Source: Bradyrhizobium sp. CB2312 (lineage in GTDB: Bacteria > Pseudomonadota > Alphaproteobacteria > Rhizobiales > Xanthobacteraceae). Taken from it: 64,000 nt of DNA. The stretch spans positions 7,647,501 to 7,711,500 of the forward strand of contig NZ_CP121668.1 in the NCBI RefSeq assembly GCF_029714425.1. Reading direction: 5' to 3'. Position numbers and translations under genes: made by a program. Shown here one piece after another: positions 7,032-14,815 of this stretch. The notes below the pieces were generated by a model. It had not been told where the DNA came from and searched no databases. It was given only the letters and a program-made list of their open reading frames with translations. Position 1 is the stretch's first letter. Every line of letters begins with the position of its first letter.

Positions 7032-8030
7032 ATGGCGGAGAGTGTCGAGAAACTCGAGGACGGGATCGTCCGTTCGGCCGAGCAGGTGTCGAGCCAGATT
7101 CGCGCGGCGAAGGAGGCGATCGGCTCCGTCATCTTCGGCCAGGATCGCGTCGTCGAGAACACCCTGGTGACGATCCTCTCCGGCGGCCATGCGCTCCTGA
7201 TCGGCGTGCCGGGCCTTGCCAAGACCAAGCTGGTCGAGACGCTCGGCGTCACGCTCGGTCTCGATGCCAAGCGCATCCAGTTCACGCCCGACCTGATGCC
7301 GTCGGACATTCTCGGCGCCGAGGTGCTGGACGAGAGCACCGCCGGCAGGCGCGCCTTCCGCTTCATCGCAGGTCCCGTGTTCGCCCAGCTCCTGATGGCC
7401 GACGAGATCAACCGCGCGAGCCCCCGCACGCAGTCGGCGCTGCTGCAGGCGATGCAGGAGCAGCACATCACGGTGGCCGGCGCGCGCCACGACCTGCCAA
7501 AACCCTTCCACGTGCTCGCGACGCAAAACCCGCTGGAGCAGGAAGGCACCTATCCGCTGCCGGAAGCTCAGCTCGACCGCTTCCTGATGGAGATCGACGT
7601 CGACTATCCCGATCGCGACGCCGAGCGCCGCATCCTGTTCGAGACGACAGGCGCGGAAGAGACGCTGGCGAAGGGCTCGATGAGCGCGGATGCGCTGATC
7701 ACCGCGCAGCGGCTGGTGCGCCGCCTGCCGGTCGGCGATTCCGTGGTGGAGGCGATCCTGTCGCTGGTGCGCTCGGCCCGTCCCGGCGCCGAGAGTGGCG
7801 AAGCCGGCAAGTTCATCGCCTGGGGCCCCGGCCCGCGCGCCAGCCAATCCCTGATGCTCGCCGTGCGCGCCCGCGCGCTGATCGACGGCCGTCTCGCGCC
7901 TTCGGTCGACGACGTGCTCGACCTCGCCGAGCCCGTGCTGAAGCACCGCATGGCCTTGACGTTCCAGGCGCGCGCCGAAGGACGCACGATTCCGGACGTG
8001 ATCAGGCAACTCAAGACACGGATCGGTTGA
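7032..8030 (+). CDS. MoxR family AAA+ ATPase
   Basis: A 332-residue AAA_3/MoxR chaperone-type ATPase. Walker A is GVPGLAKTKL (~residue 58), followed by QFTPDLMPSDILGAEVLDE (MoxR signature), Walker B LLMADEINRASPRTQSALLQAMQE (~residue 125) and sensor 1 ATQNPLEQEGTYPLPEAQLDRF. MoxR proteins act with von Willebrand/DUF58 partners to mature or insert metal cofactors and envelope complexes. The following gene starts within its stop codon, and the four genes to 13855 form one operon of the bat (aerotolerance) type. Confidence 0.93.
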   Translation: MAESVEKLEDGIVRSAEQVSSQIRAAKEAIGSVIFGQDRVVENTLVTILSGGHALLIGVPGLAKTKLVETLGVTLGLDAKRIQFTPDLMPSDILGAEVLDESTAGRRAFRFIAGPVFAQLLMADEINRASPRTQSALLQAMQEQHITVAGARHDLPKPFHVLATQNPLEQEGTYPLPEAQLDRFLMEIDVDYPDRDAERRILFETTGAEETLAKGSMSADALITAQRLVRRLPVGDSVVEAILSLVRSARPGAESGEAGKFIAWGPGPRASQSLMLAVRARALIDGRLAPSVDDVLDLAEPVLKHRMALTFQARAEGRTIPDVIRQLKTRIG

Positions 8031-8974
8031 TGGCAGCAGAGACGGGGCACACAGCAAAGGAGATCATCGCGATCCGACGTGCCGATGGCGAAAGCCGCAC
8101 GCTCGCCGCTTCGCTGCCGCGCCTGGTGCTGGAAGCCCGCCGCATCGCCGCCAACGTCATCCACGGCCTGCATGGCCGCCGCCGCGCCGGCTCCGGCGAG
8201 AATTTCTGGCAATACCGCCGCTTCGTCTCCGGCGAGCCGGCGCAGAACGTCGACTGGCGGCGTTCGGCGCGTGACGACCATCTCTATGTCCGCGAGCTCG
8301 AATGGGAAGCCTCGCACACGGTCTGGATCTGGCCCGACCGCTCGCCCTCGATGGCGTTCGCCTCGAAGACCGCGCGCGAATCCAAGCTCGAGCGCACGCT
8401 GATCGTCGCCTTCGCGCTGGCCGAGCTGCTGGTGTCGGGGGGCGAGCGCGTCGGCATTCCCGGCTTGATGGCGCCGACCGCGAGCCGCAGCGTGATCGAC
8501 AAGATGGCGCAGGCGATGCTGCATGACGATGCCGACCGCCTCAGCCTGCCGCCGTCCTTCGTGCCGGCGGCGCTGGCCGAGATCATCGTGCTGTCGGATT
8601 TCTGGTCGCCGATCTCCGAGATCAAGACGACGCTCGCAGGCCTCTCCGGCTCCGGCGCGCATGGCACCATGGTGCAGGTCGTCGATCCCGCCGAGGAGTC
8701 GTTCCCCTATTCCGGCCGCATCGAGTTCGTCGAGCCCGAAGGCTTCGGCGTGATCACCGCCGGCCGCGCCGAGAGCTGGGCGCAGGATTACACCGCGCGC
8801 CTCGCGATGCACCGCGACCAGATCCGCGCCGAGACCAGCAAGCTCGACTGGCTGTTCACGACCCATGCGACCGACCGCTCCGCGGCCGAGCTGTTGCTGT
8901 TCCTGCATGCCGGCATGCAGGTGAGCAAGTCGGGCGTCCGCACCACCACCATCAAGGCGGGGCCGGCCGCATGA
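8030..8974 (+). CDS. DUF58 domain-containing protein
   Basis: About 314 residues. The DUF58 hallmark is present near residues 50-90: RRRAGSGENFWQYRRFVSGEP, then DWRRSARDDHLYVRELEWE, followed by a vWA-like fold region (TVWIWPDRSPSM, a degenerate MIDAS start). These proteins are obligate partners of MoxR ATPases. The ATG at 8030 overlaps the moxR TGA and its end overlaps the next gene by four bases. Cytoplasmic or membrane-peripheral; exact client unknown. Confidence 0.9.
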   Translation: MAAETGHTAKEIIAIRRADGESRTLAASLPRLVLEARRIAANVIHGLHGRRRAGSGENFWQYRRFVSGEPAQNVDWRRSARDDHLYVRELEWEASHTVWIWPDRSPSMAFASKTARESKLERTLIVAFALAELLVSGGERVGIPGLMAPTASRSVIDKMAQAMLHDDADRLSLPPSFVPAALAEIIVLSDFWSPISEIKTTLAGLSGSGAHGTMVQVVDPAEESFPYSGRIEFVEPEGFGVITAGRAESWAQDYTARLAMHRDQIRAETSKLDWLFTTHATDRSAAELLLFLHAGMQVSKSGVRTTTIKAGPAA

Positions 8975-11784
8975 TGGGACTGCCGCTCGCCTTCACCGAA
9001 CCGCTGCTCCTGATCGGCCTCGTCAGCCTGCCGGTGCTGTGGTGGCTCCTGCGCGTGATGCCGCCGCGGCCGCGCCGCATCGAGTTTCCGCCGACGCGCC
9101 TGTTGTTCGACATCGCACCGCGCGAAGAGACGCCGTCGCGGACGCCGTGGTGGCTGACCGCGCTGCGGCTCCTGGCTGCGGCGCTCGTCATCTTCGCCGC
9201 CGCCGGCCCGATCTGGAATCCGCAGACCGGACTTGCCGGCAGCAAGGCGCCGCTGATGATCATGTTCGACGACGGCTGGAGCGCGGCCTCGAACTGGGAC
9301 ATCCGGATCAGGGCCGCCGACGAGCTGATCGCCAATGCCGACAACGACCGCCGCGCCATTGCGCTGGTGCCGCTCTCGGAGCCGAACCGCGACATCACGC
9401 TGATGCCGGCGGGCGCGGCGCGCGTCGCGCTGCGCCAGCTCGCGCCAAAGCCCTATTCGATCGACCGCGTCGAAACCCTGACCGCGATCGACCGTTTCCT
9501 GAAGGCGACCGGCGACTGCGAGATCGCCTGGCTGTCGGACGGCGTTGACACCGGCCGCGGCGAGGAATTCGTGACGGGCCTCGGCAAGACCATCGGCGAT
9601 CGCAGCCTGACCATCTTCGAAGGTGGCACCTCCGCCCCGCTGGCACTGGTCGCGGCCGAGAACGCCGCGGCGAAGATGACGGTGAAGGTGCTGCGCACCG
9701 ACAGCGGCATTGCGGTCGGCACCGTGCGCGCCCTGGACCAGAAGGCCTCGCCGATCGGCGAAGCGCGCTTCTCGTTCGGCCCGCAGGACAAGGAGACCGA
9801 CGCCGCGTTCGACCTGCCGGTCGAGCTGCGCAACGACATCACCCGGCTCGAGATTTCGGGCGAGCGCTCCGCCGGCGCGGTGCAGCTGCTCGACAAGCGC
9901 TGGCGCCGCCGCGCCATCGGCATCGTCTCGGGCTCGACCAGCGAGACCGCGCAGCCACTGCTGGCGCCGACCTTCTACCTCACCCGCGCGCTGGCGCCGT
10001 TCGCCGACGTGCGTCTCGCCGACAAGGGCTCGCCGCAGCAGGGCATCACGCAGTTCCTCGACCAGAAGCTGCCGATGATCATCCTCGCCGATGTCGGCAC
10101 CATCGCCCCTGAGCTGCGCGAGCGCCTCAATGCCTGGATCGACGGAGGCGGCGTGCTGGTGCGGTTCGCAGGTCCCCGCTTGGCGCAGGCCGAGGACGAT
10201 CTCGTGCCGGTCAAGCTGCGCAAGGGCGGCCGCACGCTCGGCGGCAGCCTGACCTGGGAGAAGCCGCAGCATCTCGCCTCCTTCGCCGCCGACGGCCCGT
10301 TCGCCGGCGTCGTCGTGCCGAAGGACGTCACCGTGAGCCGGCAGGTGCTGGCCGAGCCTGACGCCGTGCTCGCCACCAAGAGCTGGGCCTCGCTGGAAGA
10401 TGGCACGCCGCTCGTCACCGGCGAGCATCGCGGCAAGGGCCTCGTCAGCCTGTTTCACGTCAGCGCCGACATGCGCTGGTCGGATCTGCCGATGTCGGGC
10501 ACCTTCGTCGAAATGCTGAGGCGCGTCGTCGACATGTCCGGCTACACCACCAAGCCCGGCGCCGGCGTTGCCAGCGAGGCCACCACCGAGACGGTGGCGC
10601 CGCTTCACATCCTTGACGGTTTTGGCGCCTTCGGCCCGCCGCCGGCGACCGCGAAGCCGCTGCCGGCTGACTATCGCGACCGCGCCACACCCGATCATCC
10701 GCCCGGCTTCTATGGTCCGGCAGAAGGACCGCTCGCCGTGAACACGCTTGCTAGCGCCGACCGCATCGCCGCCCTGAACACCGCGAGCCTGCGCGCCCGG
10801 CACGCCACCTACACCAATGCCGAGCCGCGCGACTTGCGCGGCTGGCTGCTGTCGACGGCGCTGGCGCTGTTCCTGATCGACGCCATCATCGTCGCGGTGC
10901 TCGGCGGCGGCCTCGCCGCACTGCTGCGTCGCCGCGCCGCGACCGCAACGATCGTGCTTGGCCTCGTGCTTGCAGGCCTCGCATCGTTCTCGCCGACGCC
11001 GTCGCGCGCCGATAGCGCGTCCGACGATTTCGCGATGAAGGCGACCTCGCAGACCCGCCTCGCCTATGTCGTCACCGGCAATGCCGACGTCGATTCCATC
11101 GTCAAGGCCGGCATGTCCGGACTGACGCTTTTCCTGGCGCAGCGCACGGCGCTCGAGGCCGGCGATCCCGTCGGCGTCGATCCCGCGCGCGACGAGCTCG
11201 CCTTCTTCCCGCTGATCTACTGGCCGATCGTGCCCGGCGCGCCCAAGCCGCCGCAGGACGCCATCAACAAGATCGATGCCTACATGAAGCAGGGCGGCAC
11301 CGTGCTGTTCGACACCCGCGACGCCATCGAGGCCGCGCCCGGTGACAGCGGCGCATCGCAGACCCCGGCGATGCGGACGCTGCGCGAGATCCTGTCGTCG
11401 CTCGACGTCCCCGAGCTCGAGCCGGTGCCGCGCGAGCACGTGCTGACCAAGACCTTCTACCTGCTGCGCGACTTCCCCGGCCGCTTCAGCACCGGCCAGA
11501 CCTGGGTCGAGACCCTGCCGCGCGAAGAGGATGACGAGAGCGCGCAGCGGCCGGCGCGCGGCGGCGACGGCGTCTCGCCGATCATCATCACCTCGAACGA
11601 TCTCGCCGGCGCCTGGGCGGTGCGGCCCGACGGCCAGGCCATGCTCCCCGTGGTCGGGGGCGACCCCCGCCAGCGCGAATTCGCCTACCGCGCCGGCGCC
11701 AACATCGTGATGTACACGCTGACCGGCAACTACAAGGCCGACCAGGTGCACGCACCGGCCCTGATCGAACGATTGGGGCAATAG
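8971..11784 (+). CDS. BatA N-terminal / DUF4159 domain membrane protein
   Basis: A 937-residue protein. The N-terminus has the BatA-type two-helix anchor (LPLAFTEPLLLIGLVSLPVL... RRIEFPPTRLLFD), then a large periplasmic/vWA-like middle region, a second membrane segment near residues 625-670 (STALALFLIDAIIVAVLGGG), and a C-terminal DUF4159 domain (from about residue 690, TSQTRLAYVVTGNADVDSIVKAGMSGL, with FFPLIYWPIV and GGTVLFDTRD). Length and order fit the usual 900-950 residue family member. In the moxR-DUF58 operon it is presumably part of the envelope complex served by MoxR. Not an enzyme that I can identify. Confidence 0.88.
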   Translation: MMGLPLAFTEPLLLIGLVSLPVLWWLLRVMPPRPRRIEFPPTRLLFDIAPREETPSRTPWWLTALRLLAAALVIFAAAGPIWNPQTGLAGSKAPLMIMFDDGWSAASNWDIRIRAADELIANADNDRRAIALVPLSEPNRDITLMPAGAARVALRQLAPKPYSIDRVETLTAIDRFLKATGDCEIAWLSDGVDTGRGEEFVTGLGKTIGDRSLTIFEGGTSAPLALVAAENAAAKMTVKVLRTDSGIAVGTVRALDQKASPIGEARFSFGPQDKETDAAFDLPVELRNDITRLEISGERSAGAVQLLDKRWRRRAIGIVSGSTSETAQPLLAPTFYLTRALAPFADVRLADKGSPQQGITQFLDQKLPMIILADVGTIAPELRERLNAWIDGGGVLVRFAGPRLAQAEDDLVPVKLRKGGRTLGGSLTWEKPQHLASFAADGPFAGVVVPKDVTVSRQVLAEPDAVLATKSWASLEDGTPLVTGEHRGKGLVSLFHVSADMRWSDLPMSGTFVEMLRRVVDMSGYTTKPGAGVASEATTETVAPLHILDGFGAFGPPPATAKPLPADYRDRATPDHPPGFYGPAEGPLAVNTLASADRIAALNTASLRARHATYTNAEPRDLRGWLLSTALALFLIDAIIVAVLGGGLAALLRRRAATATIVLGLVLAGLASFSPTPSRADSASDDFAMKATSQTRLAYVVTGNADVDSIVKAGMSGLTLFLAQRTALEAGDPVGVDPARDELAFFPLIYWPIVPGAPKPPQDAINKIDAYMKQGGTVLFDTRDAIEAAPGDSGASQTPAMRTLREILSSLDVPELEPVPREHVLTKTFYLLRDFPGRFSTGQTWVETLPREEDDESAQRPARGGDGVSPIIITSNDLAGAWAVRPDGQAMLPVVGGDPRQREFAYRAGANIVMYTLTGNYKADQVHAPALIERLGQ

Positions 11785-11791
11785 GATCGAT

Positions 11792-13855
11792 ATGAATTAC
11801 GGCATCGCCTTCACGCCGCTTGTTCCCACGATCGTGCTGTGGATCGCGCTCGCTGCGATCGTTGTCATCGCGCTTCTGCTGCTGGTGGCGCGTGCGCGCG
11901 GCGCGGCCGTGCGCGTCGCGGCGCTGGCACTGTTCCTGCTGGCGCTCGCCAATCCTTCCTTCACCCGCGAGGACCGCGATCCCCTCACCTCGGTCGCGGC
12001 CATCGTCGTCGACAAGAGCCCGAGCCAGAATTTCGGCAACCGCAATCGCGAGGCAGCCCAGGCGCAGGAGGCGCTGGTCGACGGCCTGAAGAAGATCAAG
12101 GGACTCGAGGTCCGCGTCGTCGACGCCGGACAGGCGGACGGCGAGACCGACGGCACGCGGCTGTTCGGCGCCCTCGCTTCGGCCCTGTCGGACGTGCCGG
12201 TCGACCGTGTCGCCGGTGCGTTCCTGATCACCGACGGCCGCGTCCACGACATTCCCGCTAGCGCCGCCGCGCTCGGCTTCCAGGCACCCGTGCACGCGCT
12301 GATCACGGGGCAGAAGGACGAGCGCGACCGTCGCATCGCGATCACGGCAGCGCCGCGCTTCGGCATCGTCGGCCAGAGCCAGACCATCACCTACCGCCTC
12401 GACGACCAGGGCGTCTCCGGCGAGCGCGCCAAGGTCACGGTTCGCCGCGACGGCGAAACCATCAACGAGCGCACGCTCTCGAGCGGCCAGACCGCCAGCG
12501 TCGACGTCGACATCAAGCATGCCGGCCCGAACATCGTCGAGATCGAGGCCTCGCCGCTGGAGCGCGAGCTCACGCCGGTGAACAACCGCGCCGTCGTCGC
12601 CATCGACGGCGTGCGCGACAAGCTGCGCGTGCTCTTGGTCTCGGGCGAGCCGCATTCCGGCGAGCGCACCTGGCGCAATTTGCTCAAGTCCGACGCCAGC
12701 GTCGACCTCGTGCACTTCACAATTCTAAGGCCGCCGGAGAAGCAGGACGGCACGCCGATCAACGAATTGTCGCTGATCGCGTTTCCGACCCGCGAGCTGT
12801 TCCAGCAGAAGATCAACGAATTCCAGCTGATCATCTTCGACCGCTACGCCCGCCAGGGCGTGCTGCCGATCGCCTATTTCGACAATATCGCGCGCTATGT
12901 GCGCAGCGGCGGCGCGGTGCTGGTCTCGGCCGGCCCCGACTACGCCTCGAACACCAGCATCTGGCGCACGCCGCTGGATTCGGTACTGCCGGCCGAGCCC
13001 GTCGGCGTGACCGAAAAGCCGTTCTATGCGCATCTCTCCGACATCGGCAAACGCCATCCCGTCACGCGCGGGCTGGAAGGCTCGGCCAGCGAGCCGCCAC
13101 ATTGGAGCCGCTTCTTCCGCACCGTCGACACCCGCAACGCCGTCAACCCGCCTGTCATGACGGGCGTCGACGGCAAGCCGCTGTTGTTCCTGTCGCGCTT
13201 CGGCGAGGGCCGCGTCGCGCTACTGCTCTCCGACCATATCTGGCTGTGGGCGCGCGGCTATGAAGGCGGCGGCCCGCATCTCGATCTGCTCAGGCGGATG
13301 TCGCACTGGCTGATGAAGCAGCCCGATCTCGACGAAGAGGCGCTGCGCCTCCAGGTGCAGGGCAAGGATCTCATCGTGGTGCGCCAGACCATGGCAGACA
13401 GCGTTCCGCCAGTCAGCGTGACCTCGCCGTCGGGCGTGTCACGCGACCTGACGCTGAGCGCCGGCGATCCCGGCGAGTGGCGCGCCAGCCTTCCGGCCAA
13501 TGAGCTCGGCCTGTGGCAGGCGACCGACGGTACGCTGAAGGCGCTGATCAATGTCGGCCCGACCAATCCGAAGGAGTTTTCGGAAGTCACCTCGACCACC
13601 GAGACGTTGAAGCCACTGACGCAGTCGACCGGCGGCAACGCCGTGCGCGTCGTCGACGGCAACAGCGTCGAGCTGCCGCGCATCGTGCCGTCGCGCTCGG
13701 CGAGCGTCTTCGCCGGCGACGGCTGGATGGGCGTGCGGATGCGCGACGCCAGCGTCGTGAAGGGCGTCGGCGTGCTGCCGATCTTCGCCGGCCTGATCGG
13801 CCTGTTGCTGCTGCTCGGCGCGTTTGCGGCGACCTGGGTGCGCGAGGGGCGGTGA
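11792..13855 (+). CDS. Membrane-anchored vWA/glutamine-amidotransferase-like protein of the bat-type operon
   Basis: A 687-residue protein beginning seven bases after the DUF4159 gene. Two N-terminal membrane helices (about residues 7-50) are followed by a vWA-like segment with DKSPSQNF (DxSxS MIDAS-like, ~residue 72), an Ig-like region, a class-I glutamine amidotransferase-like fold region (RDKLRVLLVSGEPHSGERTWRNLLKSD and RSGGAVLVSAGPDYA), and a final transmembrane helix (VLPIFAGLIGLLLLLGAFAA). Catalytic residues of a true amidotransferase are not evident, so it is likely a structural partner in the MoxR-client complex. Confidence 0.82.
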   Translation: MNYGIAFTPLVPTIVLWIALAAIVVIALLLLVARARGAAVRVAALALFLLALANPSFTREDRDPLTSVAAIVVDKSPSQNFGNRNREAAQAQEALVDGLKKIKGLEVRVVDAGQADGETDGTRLFGALASALSDVPVDRVAGAFLITDGRVHDIPASAAALGFQAPVHALITGQKDERDRRIAITAAPRFGIVGQSQTITYRLDDQGVSGERAKVTVRRDGETINERTLSSGQTASVDVDIKHAGPNIVEIEASPLERELTPVNNRAVVAIDGVRDKLRVLLVSGEPHSGERTWRNLLKSDASVDLVHFTILRPPEKQDGTPINELSLIAFPTRELFQQKINEFQLIIFDRYARQGVLPIAYFDNIARYVRSGGAVLVSAGPDYASNTSIWRTPLDSVLPAEPVGVTEKPFYAHLSDIGKRHPVTRGLEGSASEPPHWSRFFRTVDTRNAVNPPVMTGVDGKPLLFLSRFGEGRVALLLSDHIWLWARGYEGGGPHLDLLRRMSHWLMKQPDLDEEALRLQVQGKDLIVVRQTMADSVPPVSVTSPSGVSRDLTLSAGDPGEWRASLPANELGLWQATDGTLKALINVGPTNPKEFSEVTSTTETLKPLTQSTGGNAVRVVDGNSVELPRIVPSRSASVFAGDGWMGVRMRDASVVKGVGVLPIFAGLIGLLLLLGAFAATWVREGR

Positions 13856-13901
13856 TTTCCTAACGTTTGATTGGATCCCGCCTAGCGCCGCGACGCCGGT
13901 G

Positions 13902-14055
13902 CGTTCCCTCCCCCCTTGTGGGGGAGGGCTAGGGAGAGGGGTGGCCCAGCAAATGGTGACGGTTGTTGGCGATGCATCCCGTGTGGGTGCGCGACGGAAA
14001 GAGTCCCCGTGTGGTACCCCTCTCCCTGCCCCTCCCCCGCACGGGGGGAGGGAAC
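13902..14055. repeat. Dispersed palindromic element, CCCTCCCC type
   Basis: Outer inverted repeat GTTCCCTCCCCCC at the left and GGGGGGAGGGAAC at the right with inner GAGGGGTGGCC / GGTACCCCTC arms. It resembles the elements at 31136-31274, 40055-40193 and 58845-58983. Such non-coding GC-rich palindromes sit between operons in bradyrhizobial genomes. It follows the bat-type operon and may serve as its transcript end. Confidence 0.75.
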
Positions 14056-14186
14056 GGAGAGAGCAACGCTGTTGGCCCAACTCGACTCGAGCTCATCTCA
14101 TCCCACTTGAGTTGCCCGAACGACACATCGGATCTGCGGCCTGCGTGCGCGGCTCCGCTCACCGTTGACATCCGCTCACCGATCCT

Positions 14187-14209
14187 GCGATGTTACATTA
14201 TAACATCGC
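14187..14209. promoter_or_regulatory. Zur-box-like palindrome
   Basis: GCGATGTTA (14187-14195), spacer CATTA, TAACATCGC (14201-14209): 9-base arms are perfectly inverted. The ATGTTA-n-TAACAT core resembles Zur operators of alphaproteobacteria and the site lies 46 bases before the DUF2946 gene that precedes a ZnuD-like receptor. Assignment to Zur rather than another Fur-family or unrelated regulator is inference. Confidence 0.6.
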
Positions 14210-14254
14210 GACCACCCGAAATCGTCGGCTCGCGATGCGGGGTGCCGTCTGCAG

Positions 14255-14659
14255 ATGAAGTGGTTCCGGTCGAATATCAGGCGCGGCGCCCGGCTCGCGT
14301 TGTTCGCGATGCTGGTGCAGCTCGGGCTCACCTTCGGCCACAGCCATTGGTTTGCGCAGGCCGCGCCGCTCGCGGCGACCTCGCTCCAGCAGACCGACAG
14401 CGACAAGGCTCTCGCTTCGAGCGACCGCACTGCTGTCCAGAAGCAATCGCCTGGAAGCCCCGACCGCGAGCCGCCGGGCGAGGACAATTGCGCGATCTGC
14501 GCCGTGGTCGCGATGGCGGGCACCGTCGTGTTCGCGACGCCGCCTCTGTTGCAACTGCCGCAGGCGACCGAGCTGCTCTACCGCACCTTGGACGCCGAAT
14601 TCATCCATCTGGAATCGGCCCGCACGGCGTTCCAGCCGCGCGCCCCTCCCGCGTCCTGA
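14255..14659 (+). CDS. DUF2946 family protein
   Basis: A 134-residue protein with an N-terminal hydrophobic segment (ARLALFAMLVQLGLTFGHSH), a polar Gln/Asp-rich linker, and the family motif EDNCAICAVVAMAGTVVFATPP with a Cys-x2-Cys pair at about residues 82-85. The His-x-His just after the first helix plus the Cys pair suggest metal contact. DUF2946 genes are frequently found directly before TonB-dependent metal receptors; here the receptor follows 156 bases later on the same strand, and a Zur-like palindrome lies just upstream. Function is not known experimentally to me. Confidence 0.8.
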   Translation: MKWFRSNIRRGARLALFAMLVQLGLTFGHSHWFAQAAPLAATSLQQTDSDKALASSDRTAVQKQSPGSPDREPPGEDNCAICAVVAMAGTVVFATPPLLQLPQATELLYRTLDAEFIHLESARTAFQPRAPPAS

Positions 14660-14815
14660 CTTCCAACATCGCTTGATCACGCCCGGGCTCGCCGCGTCAC
14701 CAGCGCGGACGATCGCTGCGGGAACCGTTGAAGTCGAATTCCGTCGCGCCGCGACGGCAGGCCGCCTCCGATCAGCACACAACCACGCGGACGGCGCCTG
14801 ACTGGAATCAGGACC

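Noticed and set aside
8788..11781. Nearly 1000-codon antisense open frame over the DUF4159 gene
   Set aside because: Its composition (Arg/Ala/Gly/His/Gln-rich, no hydrophobic core) is that of a GC-rich shadow frame. The opposite strand encodes a recognised domain with good operon spacing.
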